From Aquanectria penicillioides (taxonomy: Eukaryota > Ascomycota > Sordariomycetes > Hypocreales > Nectriaceae), in the NCBI GenBank assembly GCA_003415625.1, contig PYIU01000001.1:3472746-3536745 (forward strand): a stretch of 64,000 nucleotides of DNA, written 5' to 3'. The notes below the pieces were generated by a model. The model did not search any database. It was not told where the DNA came from and saw only the letters and a list, made by a program, of their open reading frames with translations. The position numbers were made by a program, and so were the translations under genes. The stretch's first letter is position 1, and each line of letters opens with the position of its first letter. Positions 11,481-21,889 of this stretch are shown here, in pieces.

Positions 11481-14400
11481 ATGGCCAGTACATCCTTTAA
11501 CGGGCCAGTAACCGCTCATACTATAGTTGCTGGCACTACTATTTCTGGAGGAATCGCCAACTTCTATATGTCATCTCGTACGCTTCTATTGCCCTTATTT
11601 TAATATCCATTTGCACTAATGCGACTCTGTATATTATCTCAGAGCACCTAGACCACCCAGAGCGCCCGGACACACCACCGAATCCTTCATCCACCAGCAT
11701 TCCTTTCAGCCGGAACGAAAACTTTGTCCCACGTGGCGACCTCTTTGATACGATTCATACAATATGTTCTAAACCGGCAGGGCGTGTGGCACTTGTTGGT
11801 CTTGGTGGAGTTGGGTATGGCGCAAAGATGGGTAGCAGAACGTTTCTATTGACACCGTTGCAGGAAGTCACAACTTGCCATCGAATATGCCCATCGACTC
11901 AAGGAGGAAAATGCCACCAAGGAACATCAAAGATGGATATTCTGGATCCATGCTAGTACTATCGCACGAATCGAGGAATCCTTTAAGATGATAGCGGATG
12001 CGATGAAAATTCCTAACCGAGACCAGCCAAATGCCAATATCAAGGACTTGGTGTATCGATGGCTTAGTACTGAGACCAAAGGAGAATGGTGCATTATTCT
12101 TGATAGTGCTGACGACTTTGACGTATTGATGAGTGAAAGCAAAGATATGTCGGGCGGGCGTTCTGTAGCGTCATATTTACCACAAAGTCGAAATGGATCG
12201 ATCCTGGTCACGACGCGCAATCGAGATTTGGCCTACAGACTGACTGGGGATTATCGACATATAATCGAGGTTGGGCCAATGATAGAAAGGGACGCTGTAC
12301 AGCTTCTGGAAAACACATTAGGGGAAGTTTCCAGTGCAAACACAGCGGCTAATCTTGTGAAAGCGCTCGAATATATCCCACTTGCTATCAGCCAAGCTGC
12401 AGCATATATACAAGCAAGATCCCAGCTAATTACAGTGGATAAATATTTAGTTGAATTTCGAGAAAGCTCGAAGAAAAGGATTAGGCTTCTCAGCCAAGAT
12501 GCTGGGGATCTCCGACGCGCCGCAGGAGCATCAAACACAGTCCTTACAACGTGGCAAATATCGTTTGAGTACATTAAGTCTAAGCGAAGTTCCGCAGCAG
12601 ATCTACTATCACTGATGAGCTTCTTTAACCGACAAGGAATACCAGAACGGCTCCTGAAGTTCTCTAGAGAAAAGAAGAATGATAGAGGAGGAAGAGAGAC
12701 TGATAGCATGGCTTCAGACGATAGAAATTCGGATTCGGAAAGCGATTATGACGAAGATTACGAATTTAGAGAGGATATAAAGATATTATCAGACTTTTCC
12801 TTGATCACTGCGATCGAAGGGAACATGTTTGAGATGCATGGTCTAGTACAACTATCAGCAAGCATATGGCTAGAAACGAATGATCGGGAGACATACAAAG
12901 AGCAGTACGTCATATTAATGAATGAATGGTTTCCAAGTGGAGCATACGACACATGGGATGAATGTAAGACGCTCTTTCCACACGTGGAAGAAGCGGTCAA
13001 CTATCGACCAAAAGAAAATGATTTGAAAGAGGTATGGGCAAGTCTATTGCAAAATGGAGGATGTTATGCATTATTGCGAGGAATTTATAGAACTGCAGAA
13101 GAAATGCTTGAGAAGGCAAGAAAGGTGCGGGAAAGGAGATTTGGGGCGGAAGATCTGATAACTCTTATCAGTATATCAAGTCTTGCATCAACATACAGGA
13201 ACCAAGGCCGATGGGAAGAAGCAGAGAGGCTATTTGTGCAAGTGATGGAGACTCGCAAGACCAAACTGGGAGTGGATCATCCAAACACACTGGCCAGCAT
13301 GGCCAATCTTGCATCAACATACAGGAGCCAAGGCCGATGGGAAGAGGCAGAGAAGCTTTTTGTGCAAGTGATAGAGACTTGCAAGACCAAACTGGGAGTG
13401 GATCATCCAAACACACTAACTAGCATGGCCAATCTTGCATCAACACTTTGGAACCAAGGCCGATGGGAAGAGGCAGAGAAGCTTTTTGTGCAAGTGATGG
13501 AGACTCGCAAGACCAAACTGGGAGTGGATCATCCTTCCACACTGGCCAGCATGGCCAATCTTGCATCAACATACGGGAACCAAGGCCGATGGGAAGAGGC
13601 AAAGAAGCTAAATGTGCAAGTAATGGAGACTTGCAAGACCAAACTGGGAGTGGATCATCCAAACACACTAACCAGCATGGCCAATCTTGCATCAATATAT
13701 AGAAACCAAGGCCGATGGGAAGAGGCAGAGAAGCTAGAGGTGCAAGTAATGGAGACAAGCAAGACCAAACTGGGAGTGGATCATCCAAACACACTAACCA
13801 GCATGGCCAATCTTGCATCAACATATAGAAACCAAGGCCGATGGGAAGAGGCAGAGAAGCTTTTTGTGCAAGTGATAGAGACTTGCAAGACCAAACTGGG
13901 AGTGGATCATCCAAACACACTAACTAGCATGGCCAATCTTGCATCAACACTTTGGAACCAAGGCCGATGGGAAGAGGCAGAGAAGCTTTTTGTGCAAGTG
14001 ATAGAGACTTGCAAGACCAAACTGGGAGTGGATCATCCAGACACACTAACCAGCATGGCCAATCTTGCATCAACATATAGAAACCAAGGCCGATGGGAAG
14101 AGGCAGAGAAGCTTTTTGTGCAAGTGATAGAGACTTGCAAGACCAAACTGGGAGTGGATCATCCAAACACACTAACCAGCATGGCCAATCTTGCATCAAT
14201 ATATAGAAACCAAGGCCGATGGGAAGAGGCAGAGAAGCTAGAGGTGCAAGTAATGGAGACAAGCAAGACCAAACTGGGAGTGGATCATCCAGACACACTA
14301 ACCAGTATAGCCAATCTTGCATCAACATATAGGAACCAAGGCCGATGGGAAGAGGCAGAGAAGCTTTTTGTGCAAGTGATAGAGACTTGCAAGACCAAAC

Positions 14401-14984
14401 TGGGAGTGGATCATCCAAACACACTAACCAGCATGGCCAATCTTGCATCAACATATAGAAACCAAGGCCGATGGGAAGAGGCAGAGAAGCTTTTTGTGCA
14501 AGTGATAGAGACTTGCAAGACCAAACTGGGAGTGGATCATCCAAACACACTAACTAGCATGGCCAATCTTGCATCAACACTTTGGAACCAAGGCCGATGG
14601 GAAGAGGCAGAGAAGCTTTTTGTGCAAGTGATGGAGACTCGCAAGACCAAACTGGGAGTGGATCATCCAGACACACTGACCAGTATGGCCAATCTTGCAT
14701 CAACATACAGGAACCAAGGCCGATGGAAAAAGGCAGAGAAGCTAGAGGTGCAAGTAATGGAGACAAGCAAGACCAAACTGGGAGTGGATCATCCAGACAC
14801 ACTGACCAGCATGAACAATCTCGCCTACACTTGGAAAAGTCAAGGTCGACATGATGATGCCCTGGCCTTAATGCGGACTTGCGCTGAAGCCCGACAGCGT
14901 GTTCTTAGGGCAAATCATCCTCATACTCTCTCGGCTTTGTCTACTTTGCATGATTGGAGCGATCAATTTGACGCGGGGGGATAA
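11481..14984 (+). CDS. NLR-like STAND protein, NB-ARC with TPR repeat array
   Basis: Exons 11481-11577, 11643-11814 and 11864-14984 join in frame to 1129 residues. A short N-terminal segment (1-32, glycine/threonine-rich) precedes IPFSRNENFVPRGDL, the usual entry to a fungal NB-ARC. The P-loop is GLGGVGKS (85-92), the Walker B/kinase-2 strand WCIILDSADD (165-174), then GSILVTTRNRDLA, the GLPL-like IPLAISQAAAY, and an MHD-like MHGLVQLSA. Residues 534-1079 are 13 TPR units of exactly 42 residues (kinesin-light-chain type, QGRWEEAEKL...LGVDHP), followed by one diverged unit (HDDALALMRTC) and a short tail. Such proteins oligomerise on nucleotide exchange and act in non-self recognition or programmed cell death; the ligand is unknown. 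All core nucleotide-binding motifs are intact. No classical large effector domain is visible at the N-terminus, so the short segment or a missed upstream exon may be the effector. Confidence 0.93.
13194..14831 (+). repeat. 13 tandem 126-bp units encoding TPR repeats
   Basis: The array is exactly 13 x 126 bp with no length variation. Within each unit almost all codons are identical. The changes fall at a few positions: unit residues 1-3 (YRN, LWN, YGN, YRS), 14 (F, E, N), 18 (I or M), 21 (C, R, S), 31 (N, D, S) and 34 (T or A). Unit types recur in the same order (for example the LWN unit follows a YR unit with C at 21), which suggests block duplication or gene conversion. Confidence 0.97.
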
Positions 14985-17173
14985 TAGTGGGTCAGAACGG
15001 TCTTAAGTATAGCCCGTTTAGGATGGCTTTATCATCAGTTCGCATGTGCAGGGCGAGCGTTACAGACACCGGATCCGGTGCGGATAAGATCATGTGACTT
15101 TCCACACCGGATCCGGTGCCGTTAAGATCTTCTTAGTCATAACCTCGATGCGTGTGCGAAAGGGATATCTCTTTTTCTACATCATAACAACATCAATTCA
15201 CGCCATCTTTAGGCAATGATAATTGTTAATGTTGGATAGCTCGTATGACCACTTGATGACCTTGACCATGTGTGTGTATATTGTGTATGTTCAATCTAGC
15301 TTCCCCTTTTAGGTTAGGGGGGTCTATCTTTCCTTTTATTCCTAATACAGGCTAGCTGGCCGGAGCCTCGGCGAGCCTTCTCCGAGTCGGTCCCGACAAT
15401 CCCCTGTTTCTCACGTGACTCCCTGGAGCAATGGTGTTCCAACATGCCTCCAATCCAACAGGATCCAACTGTGATTACGACTATGCGACAAAAGTGTTTC
15501 AAACCAGGCTTCAATACAATCTAATGCCGCCCGTGAACGTGCACTGCCGAAACACCGCTTAGTAAAAGTGTCAACATATGGAACTTCTTCCTGGGCACTC
15601 TTCACAAAGTGTGGAAGGTATCCAGGATAGACGTGTGCTTGCATACATAGCCTCGATCTTTTCTTCAGCAGAGGATCCTGTCATTAAACACCTAGAAAGG
15701 GCCTTTGAGTGGTTGCAGCAGCGGCAAGGTCTTGTGGCCCGTTAAGCAGTTATTCCATAGCAAAGAACACCAATGAAGAGCACAAGGCTGAAACAACTCT
15801 TGGAAAGAGTAATATGACCAATTTTTATGTGGGTCTTATGCTAAGCAGGAAAGGTGCTTCACTATTTTGTTGCCCCTGCACTCCCGACATAGCTATTGCC
15901 TGTCTACCTTCCCTTTTCTCGAGAAATGTAGTTAAAGAATTGATCTGGAAAATAGTATTTGACGGATAATTCTACCACTCTTTGATTACGTATTGTTAGG
16001 GTCTTAGATCTGTTTGACAGGCCAGGTTAGTATAGGAACATCGCAAGTGTGCGAGGGCCGTGAACTGACTTCATTACGATTTCGGAACTGCTGGCGATAT
16101 TTCGAACCTGAACCGGGGCTTAGGTTAACAATATTAGTATTTTCAGTTTAGGAATATTTTATCAACGCAGTTTTGGTTTAAACCGGATGCCCTGTTCTGC
16201 CGTGCGCGACTGTTCATTGTCCATTCCATTACCCAGATCAATCGACGAGCTCCGCATTTTACGACCGGACCATTGAGTTTAGGCCGAGAAAGGACCCAAA
16301 GTTCAAGACAGACCTATCACATTTGATTGGAAATACCAAAGAAATCATCAGGTGTGGTTATCATCAAACCTATGGCAACAGCGCTTGTCACCGGTTGGTG
16401 CATCCTTGAACGAGCATTATTCTGGCAACCTTGGTCCCTAGACTTATTTACCAGACAAAACCAATTCAGTACAGCAAAATATTATGTGAAATATCTTTCT
16501 ATTCATATGGATCCCAATTTGAGACGAAATCTTTCGACTACTCCAGTTCATGAATGCCCTTCAGCTTCGCACTGTGCACATCAAGTTACGCTATGTTGGG
16601 GCCATCCATGGTAGGTCTGAAGAAATTAAAGTGCTCTATAAATGCGAATGGTCACATAGAATGGGAGAATTAATGGAATGGTAGGTGCAAGAGGCTAGTT
16701 TGAAGAGCATGAAGCTGTTGATCCTTCGAAGTAGTGTTGAGCTGCTTACATATCGATCGACCATCGAATGAAGAGATTGCGGGATACAAAAGACACACAG
16801 AATTGAGATGAAGTGAACTATATCATTTCTAGCATAATGATCTTGAAGAATGTGGATGATTTAGGGATTAACTATCGTGGATGGCATAGTAGGACCTCAC
16901 GGTGAGCTTGAAGGAGTAGCGAGTGGTCAAGGAGAGTCCCTCATCAAGCAGCAGATCCAGCCAACAGTCCGTGGGAACATGGAAGAAATTGAACTTTGCG
17001 CACTGTGTATGGTATATATAGATACGCACGCAGCCTCATTCAGCATCATCATCCATCATTACACATTCCCTCAAATAACCGTGTTTTCGCAAATCATCAA
17101 AATAGCTGTCGCACCCATCCTCTGAACAAGGGGTAGGCATCCACACTATCGCGAAATGATCTAAATATACTAA
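14985..17173. other. Intergenic with paired palindromes and short coding-like remnants
   Basis: It holds two copies of a 14-bp palindrome (listed separately). A stretch at 15520-15745 carries coding-like pieces in shifting frames (for example HRLVKVSTYGTSSWALF, then VLAYIASIFSSAEDPVIKH and FEWLQQRQGLVAR ending in a stop). I do not recognise the parent gene. The rest shows nothing. Confidence 0.4.
15067..15118. repeat. Two 14-bp palindromes CACCGGATCCGGTG
   Basis: Perfect palindromes occupy 15067-15080 and 15105-15118, 38 bp apart start to start. Each is followed by a similar trailer (GCGGATAAGATC and GCCGTTAAGATC), so the direct repeat is about 26 bp. They lie about 85-135 bp past the NLR stop codon. 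The function is unknown: a 3'-end structure, a protein-binding site or a small-transposon end are possible. Confidence 0.7.
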
Positions 17174-18607
17174 ATGGCGCTCAGACGACCCACCACGAGA
17201 AATGGCGCTTTTTATGCATATACCCCGGAGATACAGCGATACATCTTGGGCTGCTTGACAAATGATGATCTACGGACTTTGTGTCTTGTCAGGAGAAACT
17301 GGCGCTCTCAAATTGAAACGATTCTTTATACCGACGTCTGCATCTCATGGAAGAGACAAGAGGAGCCGCGGATCAAGCTCCTAATACGAACCATCATTTC
17401 CAGACCTGATTTGGCTCGTTCAATTAAAAATATTACTATCCATCACCACGGATTCTCAATGCCGCACCAGTGTTGCAAGGGAGCTTGGAACATCAAGAAA
17501 AGATGCCCAGGGGAGATCGATATAGACAAGGCCACCGAGTTTATCAATCGGACTGGGATGGAGACTTCCAAGATTGATGCTTGGATAACTGACCTGAAGG
17601 CCGGAGATCTGGATGGCCAGATGGCTCTCTTGCTCGCTTTGCTACCGAATCTAACTTCGATTGATTTTTCACTTACCTTCCGACACGGAACCGTGGCCCT
17701 TGGTTCTATGTTAAAGGCTGCTCTATGCCAACCACGACAATCGGATTCTGTATTGCCTAAGTTCACAAATCTTCAGAAAATTACATTCCCTTCCATTTTA
17801 TCTCGCTATCATCCTGGAAATATTGACGGGAACGAAGACATGCTTCCATTTTTATATGCCCCAAACATCAAGCGTCTTATCAACTTCCCGGTCGCCAGCA
17901 CACCAGAGTTCATCTGGCCTGGGGAGACTCCGGATCCATCAACGCTAATCGAATTGACCCTGAATAGGCTCAGAGAGCCTCGCCTGGAGCCATTTCTGTC
18001 CGTACTTTCTGGATTGAAAAAGCTACATTGGATCTGGACGTATCAAGAGAGAGTTGACATGGCGGTCAGCAAGGATGTGATTGAGCTGGATACCATCACA
18101 ACTGCCATGTCCAAACTTCGGACCACTCTAGAAGATCTCACCATTGAAGGAGACTGTTACGGTGGAGGTCGGCATTTCTACCATCCTGTTCTCAAAATGC
18201 AAGGATCACTTGAGGGCTTGACCAATTTAGTCAACCTAAAAAGGTTTAAAGTGCCTTGGATATTTCTAATGGGCTACTCGCCATCTTCAAGAATGAAGTT
18301 GGATAACATCTTTCCTAACAGCATTCAGAGCATCGTCATCACAGATGATCTAACGGAGTTCGTCGAACCGGAGGACATACTGGAATGGAACAATGACTCG
18401 GTGTCTGCCGCTGTCACATTATGGCTCGAGAATGATTGTTCATCCTTAACTAAACTCCGCTCTATTTCCTTTGAAATGGAAAGGATTGAGGGAAAGGAGT
18501 TGTGTGAGAAGTTGAAACACATCAACTCTCAGATTTCGGTCAAAGTTGAGATCATTGGTGGTTTATGTGCTAACATCGTCCATACCGTACAACTTTCTTC
18601 GTCTTAG
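17174..18607 (+). CDS. F-box-like / leucine-rich-repeat-like protein
   Basis: A single-exon frame of 477 residues with a clean ATG. The N-terminus, YTPEIQRYILGCLTNDDLRTLCLVRRNWR cut by helices, fits an F-box-like helical motif, which would bind Skp1 in an SCF ubiquitin ligase. The rest is a leucine-rich fold with spaced LxxLxxIxF strands (LLPNLTSIDFSL, LPKFTNLQKITFPS, LTNLVNLKRFKVPW, LTKLRSISFEMERI), as in many fungal F-box/LRR proteins that recruit unknown targets. No membrane segment or signal peptide is visible. It sits in a repeat-rich accessory region between the TPR-type NLR and an LTR-cut transporter, which fits a fast-evolving family member. The F-box call is moderate, since the motif is short and divergent. 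Confidence 0.75.
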   Translation: MALRRPTTRNGAFYAYTPEIQRYILGCLTNDDLRTLCLVRRNWRSQIETILYTDVCISWKRQEEPRIKLLIRTIISRPDLARSIKNITIHHHGFSMPHQCCKGAWNIKKRCPGEIDIDKATEFINRTGMETSKIDAWITDLKAGDLDGQMALLLALLPNLTSIDFSLTFRHGTVALGSMLKAALCQPRQSDSVLPKFTNLQKITFPSILSRYHPGNIDGNEDMLPFLYAPNIKRLINFPVASTPEFIWPGETPDPSTLIELTLNRLREPRLEPFLSVLSGLKKLHWIWTYQERVDMAVSKDVIELDTITTAMSKLRTTLEDLTIEGDCYGGGRHFYHPVLKMQGSLEGLTNLVNLKRFKVPWIFLMGYSPSSRMKLDNIFPNSIQSIVITDDLTEFVEPEDILEWNNDSVSAAVTLWLENDCSSLTKLRSISFEMERIEGKELCEKLKHINSQISVKVEIIGGLCANIVHTVQLSSS

Positions 18608-18699
18608 ATGGTTAAGGATTGCGCACTGATATAGGGAGCGGTTACAAGGAGATTTGCAAATATCAACATATGGATCACTTTGTCTGAATTACTGTCACC

Positions 18700-18900
18700 T
18701 GTGAAATCAACCCCTTTGTCGGTAGGCTGGGTTACTGCATGCAGTGGGTAATCTGTTCTTGTATTGTCTCCATCTTCTCTCTCTCTTAAAGGGGGGATTG
18801 AGGGCATCCCATCAAGTTGGGCTTAGGTCAGCCCCATCTCTTACACTTCTGAAACCGCACATCCTAAACCCTATGATGGCTGCATCATAAGGAACCAACA
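18700..18900 (-). mobile_element. Solo-LTR family B (about 201 bp)
   Basis: Read on the minus strand it starts TGTTGGTTCCTTATGATG and ends near TTGATTTCACA. It matches the copy at 36378-36598 over most of its length (shared landmarks: GGATGTGCGGTT, and CCCACTGCATGCAGTAA corresponding to CCCACTACATGCAGTAA). It truncates the adjacent MFS reading frame. I see no target-site duplication. Confidence 0.65.
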
Positions 18901-19331
18901 GCAATAAACATTGAGGCCATATAAACGGCAATTACGATGCCGCGCTGAGAAGGATTATCGAGGATATCCGCGTAGAATCCCGTGACAACGGCCATGGGGG
19001 ATGTCGCACTGATGCCGCAAAGAAGACGAAATACCAGCAGCACAGGGTAGGATAGAGCAGCGGACCAGGCCAACATGAAGACGAGATAGCCGAGGAATGA
19101 GCCAATGAAGACAAGGCGACGCCCAACGTGCTCGCTCAAAGCACGGAAGAAACGGGGAATAAGCAAGAATCCAACCATATTGAGAGAGTTGAGGAGGGTC
19201 AAGTGCACTTTGTCGGTGATGTTAAAGTGCCAAGCAATGGCTGCAAAGGCACCAGACGGCATTGGGGTCCCCAGGCTGCCGTTGAAGGAGAAAACAAGCC
19301 CTGCCATTAGAATTTGCAATTTTCGGGACTA
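18885..19331 (-). pseudogene. MFS transporter fragment truncated by a family-B LTR
   Basis: Minus-strand reading gives a clear drug/polyamine-type MFS N-terminal half: FSFNGSLGTPMPSGAFAAIA, HVGRRLVFIGSFLGYLVFML (motif-A-like basic patch), LVFRLLCGISATSPMAVVTG and a following helix. The frame ends at MASMFIAVGS, where the last codons already belong to the LTR end at 18900. The remaining half of the protein is not found on the other side of the LTR, so the locus is a deletion plus insertion relic. A start codon upstream is not clear; the segment probably begins with a broken first exon near 19331. Confidence 0.8.
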
Positions 19332-20365
19332 TAGCCATGGCGTTAGGGTCGGTCCCTTCCTAAAAGCCTACTATGTGAATATATTGTAAGCTCGACGGCT
19401 CTGTTGGGTAACGAAGACACTGGTGGACATCCTTGCAGCTGCGTTTCTAATAGGAAAATACATTAAAAGTGCCCCTGCTCCCCATCCTCAAGCGAAACGT
19501 CGTAGATCATAGTTACCCCAGAGTAAGACATCAATGATCCACTCAAACCACCGTAATTACCAACAAAACCCATATCGTGACCCTCCGCCCCTCGGATGCA
19601 CCCTCAGATATCCACAGAAAAAAAGTCTCGGCAATGAAGAAAAAAAAGAGGGGGGAAGAAACCAACCACACAGATCTTGCACAAAACCACACATCGTCTC
19701 GAACAAGGCAAAGCTTGGCGGGTGGGCAAAACGGGCCCTCTCGCTCCAGAGTGATACGTTCCGGCGCGGCACAGCACGGCACTTCTTCCCCGCATTTTCG
19801 GGGGCAACCCCTCGTTCACAGAAACCCAGGTTCCGGATCTTCCGTCGGGAGGGGCCATATATACGACGCTCTAGCCGCCTCACACCACCCTTCAATTCCT
19901 AGCCTTCCCCTCTTTCCAAATCTTTACACCATTGGGCATTGTCACGATCCGTCACCATCATTCAGGCACGCACGGTTGGTCGAGGAAATTTGGATTTCGT
20001 CAGGTCCATCTATCTGCTCTAATCATCTAAATCGTGTGTCTTGATTATCTTGTCACAAGACTTTTTCATCTGCTAACCACTACTCCACTTTGATACTCGC
20101 TCTTCTCTCTCCCCCTCTTGTCGCCATGTCCTGGAGAGCTCCAGGGTGAAGAAGGATCGCGCATGCGGCACGACGGCGGAATGGCGGGGGACCTACGTCG
20201 GTTGACATGACCTGAACGACTCCCACGACCAGACGGTGCGATCAACGCTGACATCGACAATGGACAACAGACAACTCTGAAAAAAAAACGATTCCTCCAC
20301 CCATTCCACCAACCGTCGGAATTGGCTATGCGCTTCGAACATGATTCGGTTCAATTTGATTAGAA
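19332..20365. other. Intergenic, nothing coding recognised
   Basis: These are the flanks of the MFS relic and the 3' flank of the minus-strand desaturase. Several short frames cross each other in all six phases without protein-like composition, so I call none. Confidence 0.5.
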
Positions 20366-21889
20366 TTACTCGGGTTTGGTGACGGCGGGCTTCATGCCCA
20401 GGTTGTTGCGGTTGCGGAAGAAGAGGATGCCCTTGGCGGGGCCCTCGGCGTCCTGCACGGGCTCGACCCACTGGCACATGCGGGCGCTGTTGAACATGGC
20501 CCGGATGAAGCCCCAAGGACCGTCCTTGGTGTCGGCGCGGTAGTGCTTGCCCATGACGGGCTTGATGGCCTCGGTGGCCTCGTCGGCGTTGTAGAAAGGG
20601 ATGGAGCTGACATAGTGGTGCAGGACGTGGGTCTCGATGATGCCGTGGAGGAGGTGGCGGCCGATGAAGCCCATCTCACGATCGATGGTGGCAGCGGCGC
20701 CACGAACAAAGTTCCACTCGTCACCGGTGTAGTGAGGGAGGGTAGGGTCGGTGTGCTGGAGGAAGGTGATGGCGACTGCGAAATCAAACGAGTTAGCATT
20801 GGCACGATCGATTCGAGAAACGCAAAAAGCAAAGGGATGGCGAATGAGAAGACTTACCGAGCCAGTGGTTGACCCAGAGGTAGGGGATGAAGTACCAGAC
20901 GAGCATGTTCTGGAAACCGAACTGCTTGGTCAGGAAGAAGAGAGCAGTGGCCATCAGACCGATACCAAGGTCGCTCAGGACGATCAGTTTGGCATCGCGG
21001 TTCTCGTAGAGAGGGCTGCGGGGATCGAAGTGGTTGACACCGCCGCCGAAACCGTTGCGCTTGCCCTTGCCGCGGCCCTCACGTTGGCGCTCGTGGTAGT
21101 TGTGGCCGGTGACGTTGGTCATGAGGTAGTTGGGCCATCCGATGAGCTGCTGGCCGATGAGCATGGTGAGGGTGAAGAGAGGAGTCTCCTCAGTGAGCTC
21201 AGACATCTCGTGGACAAGCTTGCCAAGGCGAGTAGCCTGGGCCTCGCGGGTTCGGGGAACGAAGACCATGTCACGCTCCATGTTGCCGGTGGCCTTGTGG
21301 TGCTTGCGGTGCGAGATTTGCCAGCTGAAGTAGGGGACGAGGAGGCTGGAGTGGAGGACCCAGCCGGTGAAGTCGTTGATGAGGGTGGAGTCGGAGAAGG
21401 CGCCGTGACCGCACTCGTGGGCAATGACCCAGAGACCAGTGGCGAAGAGACCCTGGAGAACAGTGTACAGGGCCAGAGCCCGGCGCGGGCAGGCTTGGAG
21501 GGGATGAACTCGGGGGTGACATAGTTGTGGAAGATGTAGAAGGTGGTGGCGAGGCAGATGGCGTCGCGGAGGATGTACAGGTAGCCCTTGAAGGCGGAGC
21601 GCTTGAAGCAGTGCTTGGGGATGGCATCGTAGATCTCCTTGATGGTGAAGTCTGGAGGAGTGAACTCGTTGCCGTAGGTGTCAAAGAGGCGGCCGTACCT
21701 GGAGGCGGGGGTCTTGGCAACGGCATCAGAGGCTAGAGAAGATAGGGAGGTGTTGGAGGCCGAGTGACGAGGAGAGTCCGAAGGGGAGACGGCGGCCGAG
21801 GACTCGGAGTCGGTGGCAGCGGCCGTAGCAGCAGCCCGGCGCTGGGCAGGCTTCTGCCGGGGCGCGGCCGAAGTCGAGACGGAGGCCAT
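20366..21889 (-). CDS. Delta-12-type fatty acid desaturase, one-base frame break
   Basis: This ER membrane di-iron desaturase introduces a second double bond into oleate (delta-12 type; an omega-3 relative is possible). Exons are 21889-20858 and 20775-20366. The histidine boxes are HECGH in exon 1, HRKHH about 35 residues later, and HVLHH in exon 2. The C-terminus CQWVEPVQDAEGPAKG then FFRNRN is typical. A low-complexity serine/alanine N-terminus of about 60 residues precedes the conserved FTIKEIYDAIPKHCFKRSA. The frame breaks at PARAGLW: one base is missing at about 21473-21474, where a TGG-GCC is expected. With that base the two exons give 480 residues, the usual length, and end exactly at the stop. 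The break is therefore more likely a sequence error than a dead gene. The upstream region is very long. Confidence 0.93.

Noticed and set aside
13420..14854. Long minus- and plus-strand frames across the TPR array (repeated LPVWSC and QDQTGSGSS units)
   Set aside because: They are shadows of the 126-bp repeats of the true plus-strand NLR frame.
19534..20044. Overlapping frames on both strands
   Set aside because: Poly-A/T and GC-rich tracts open all frames; composition is not protein-like.
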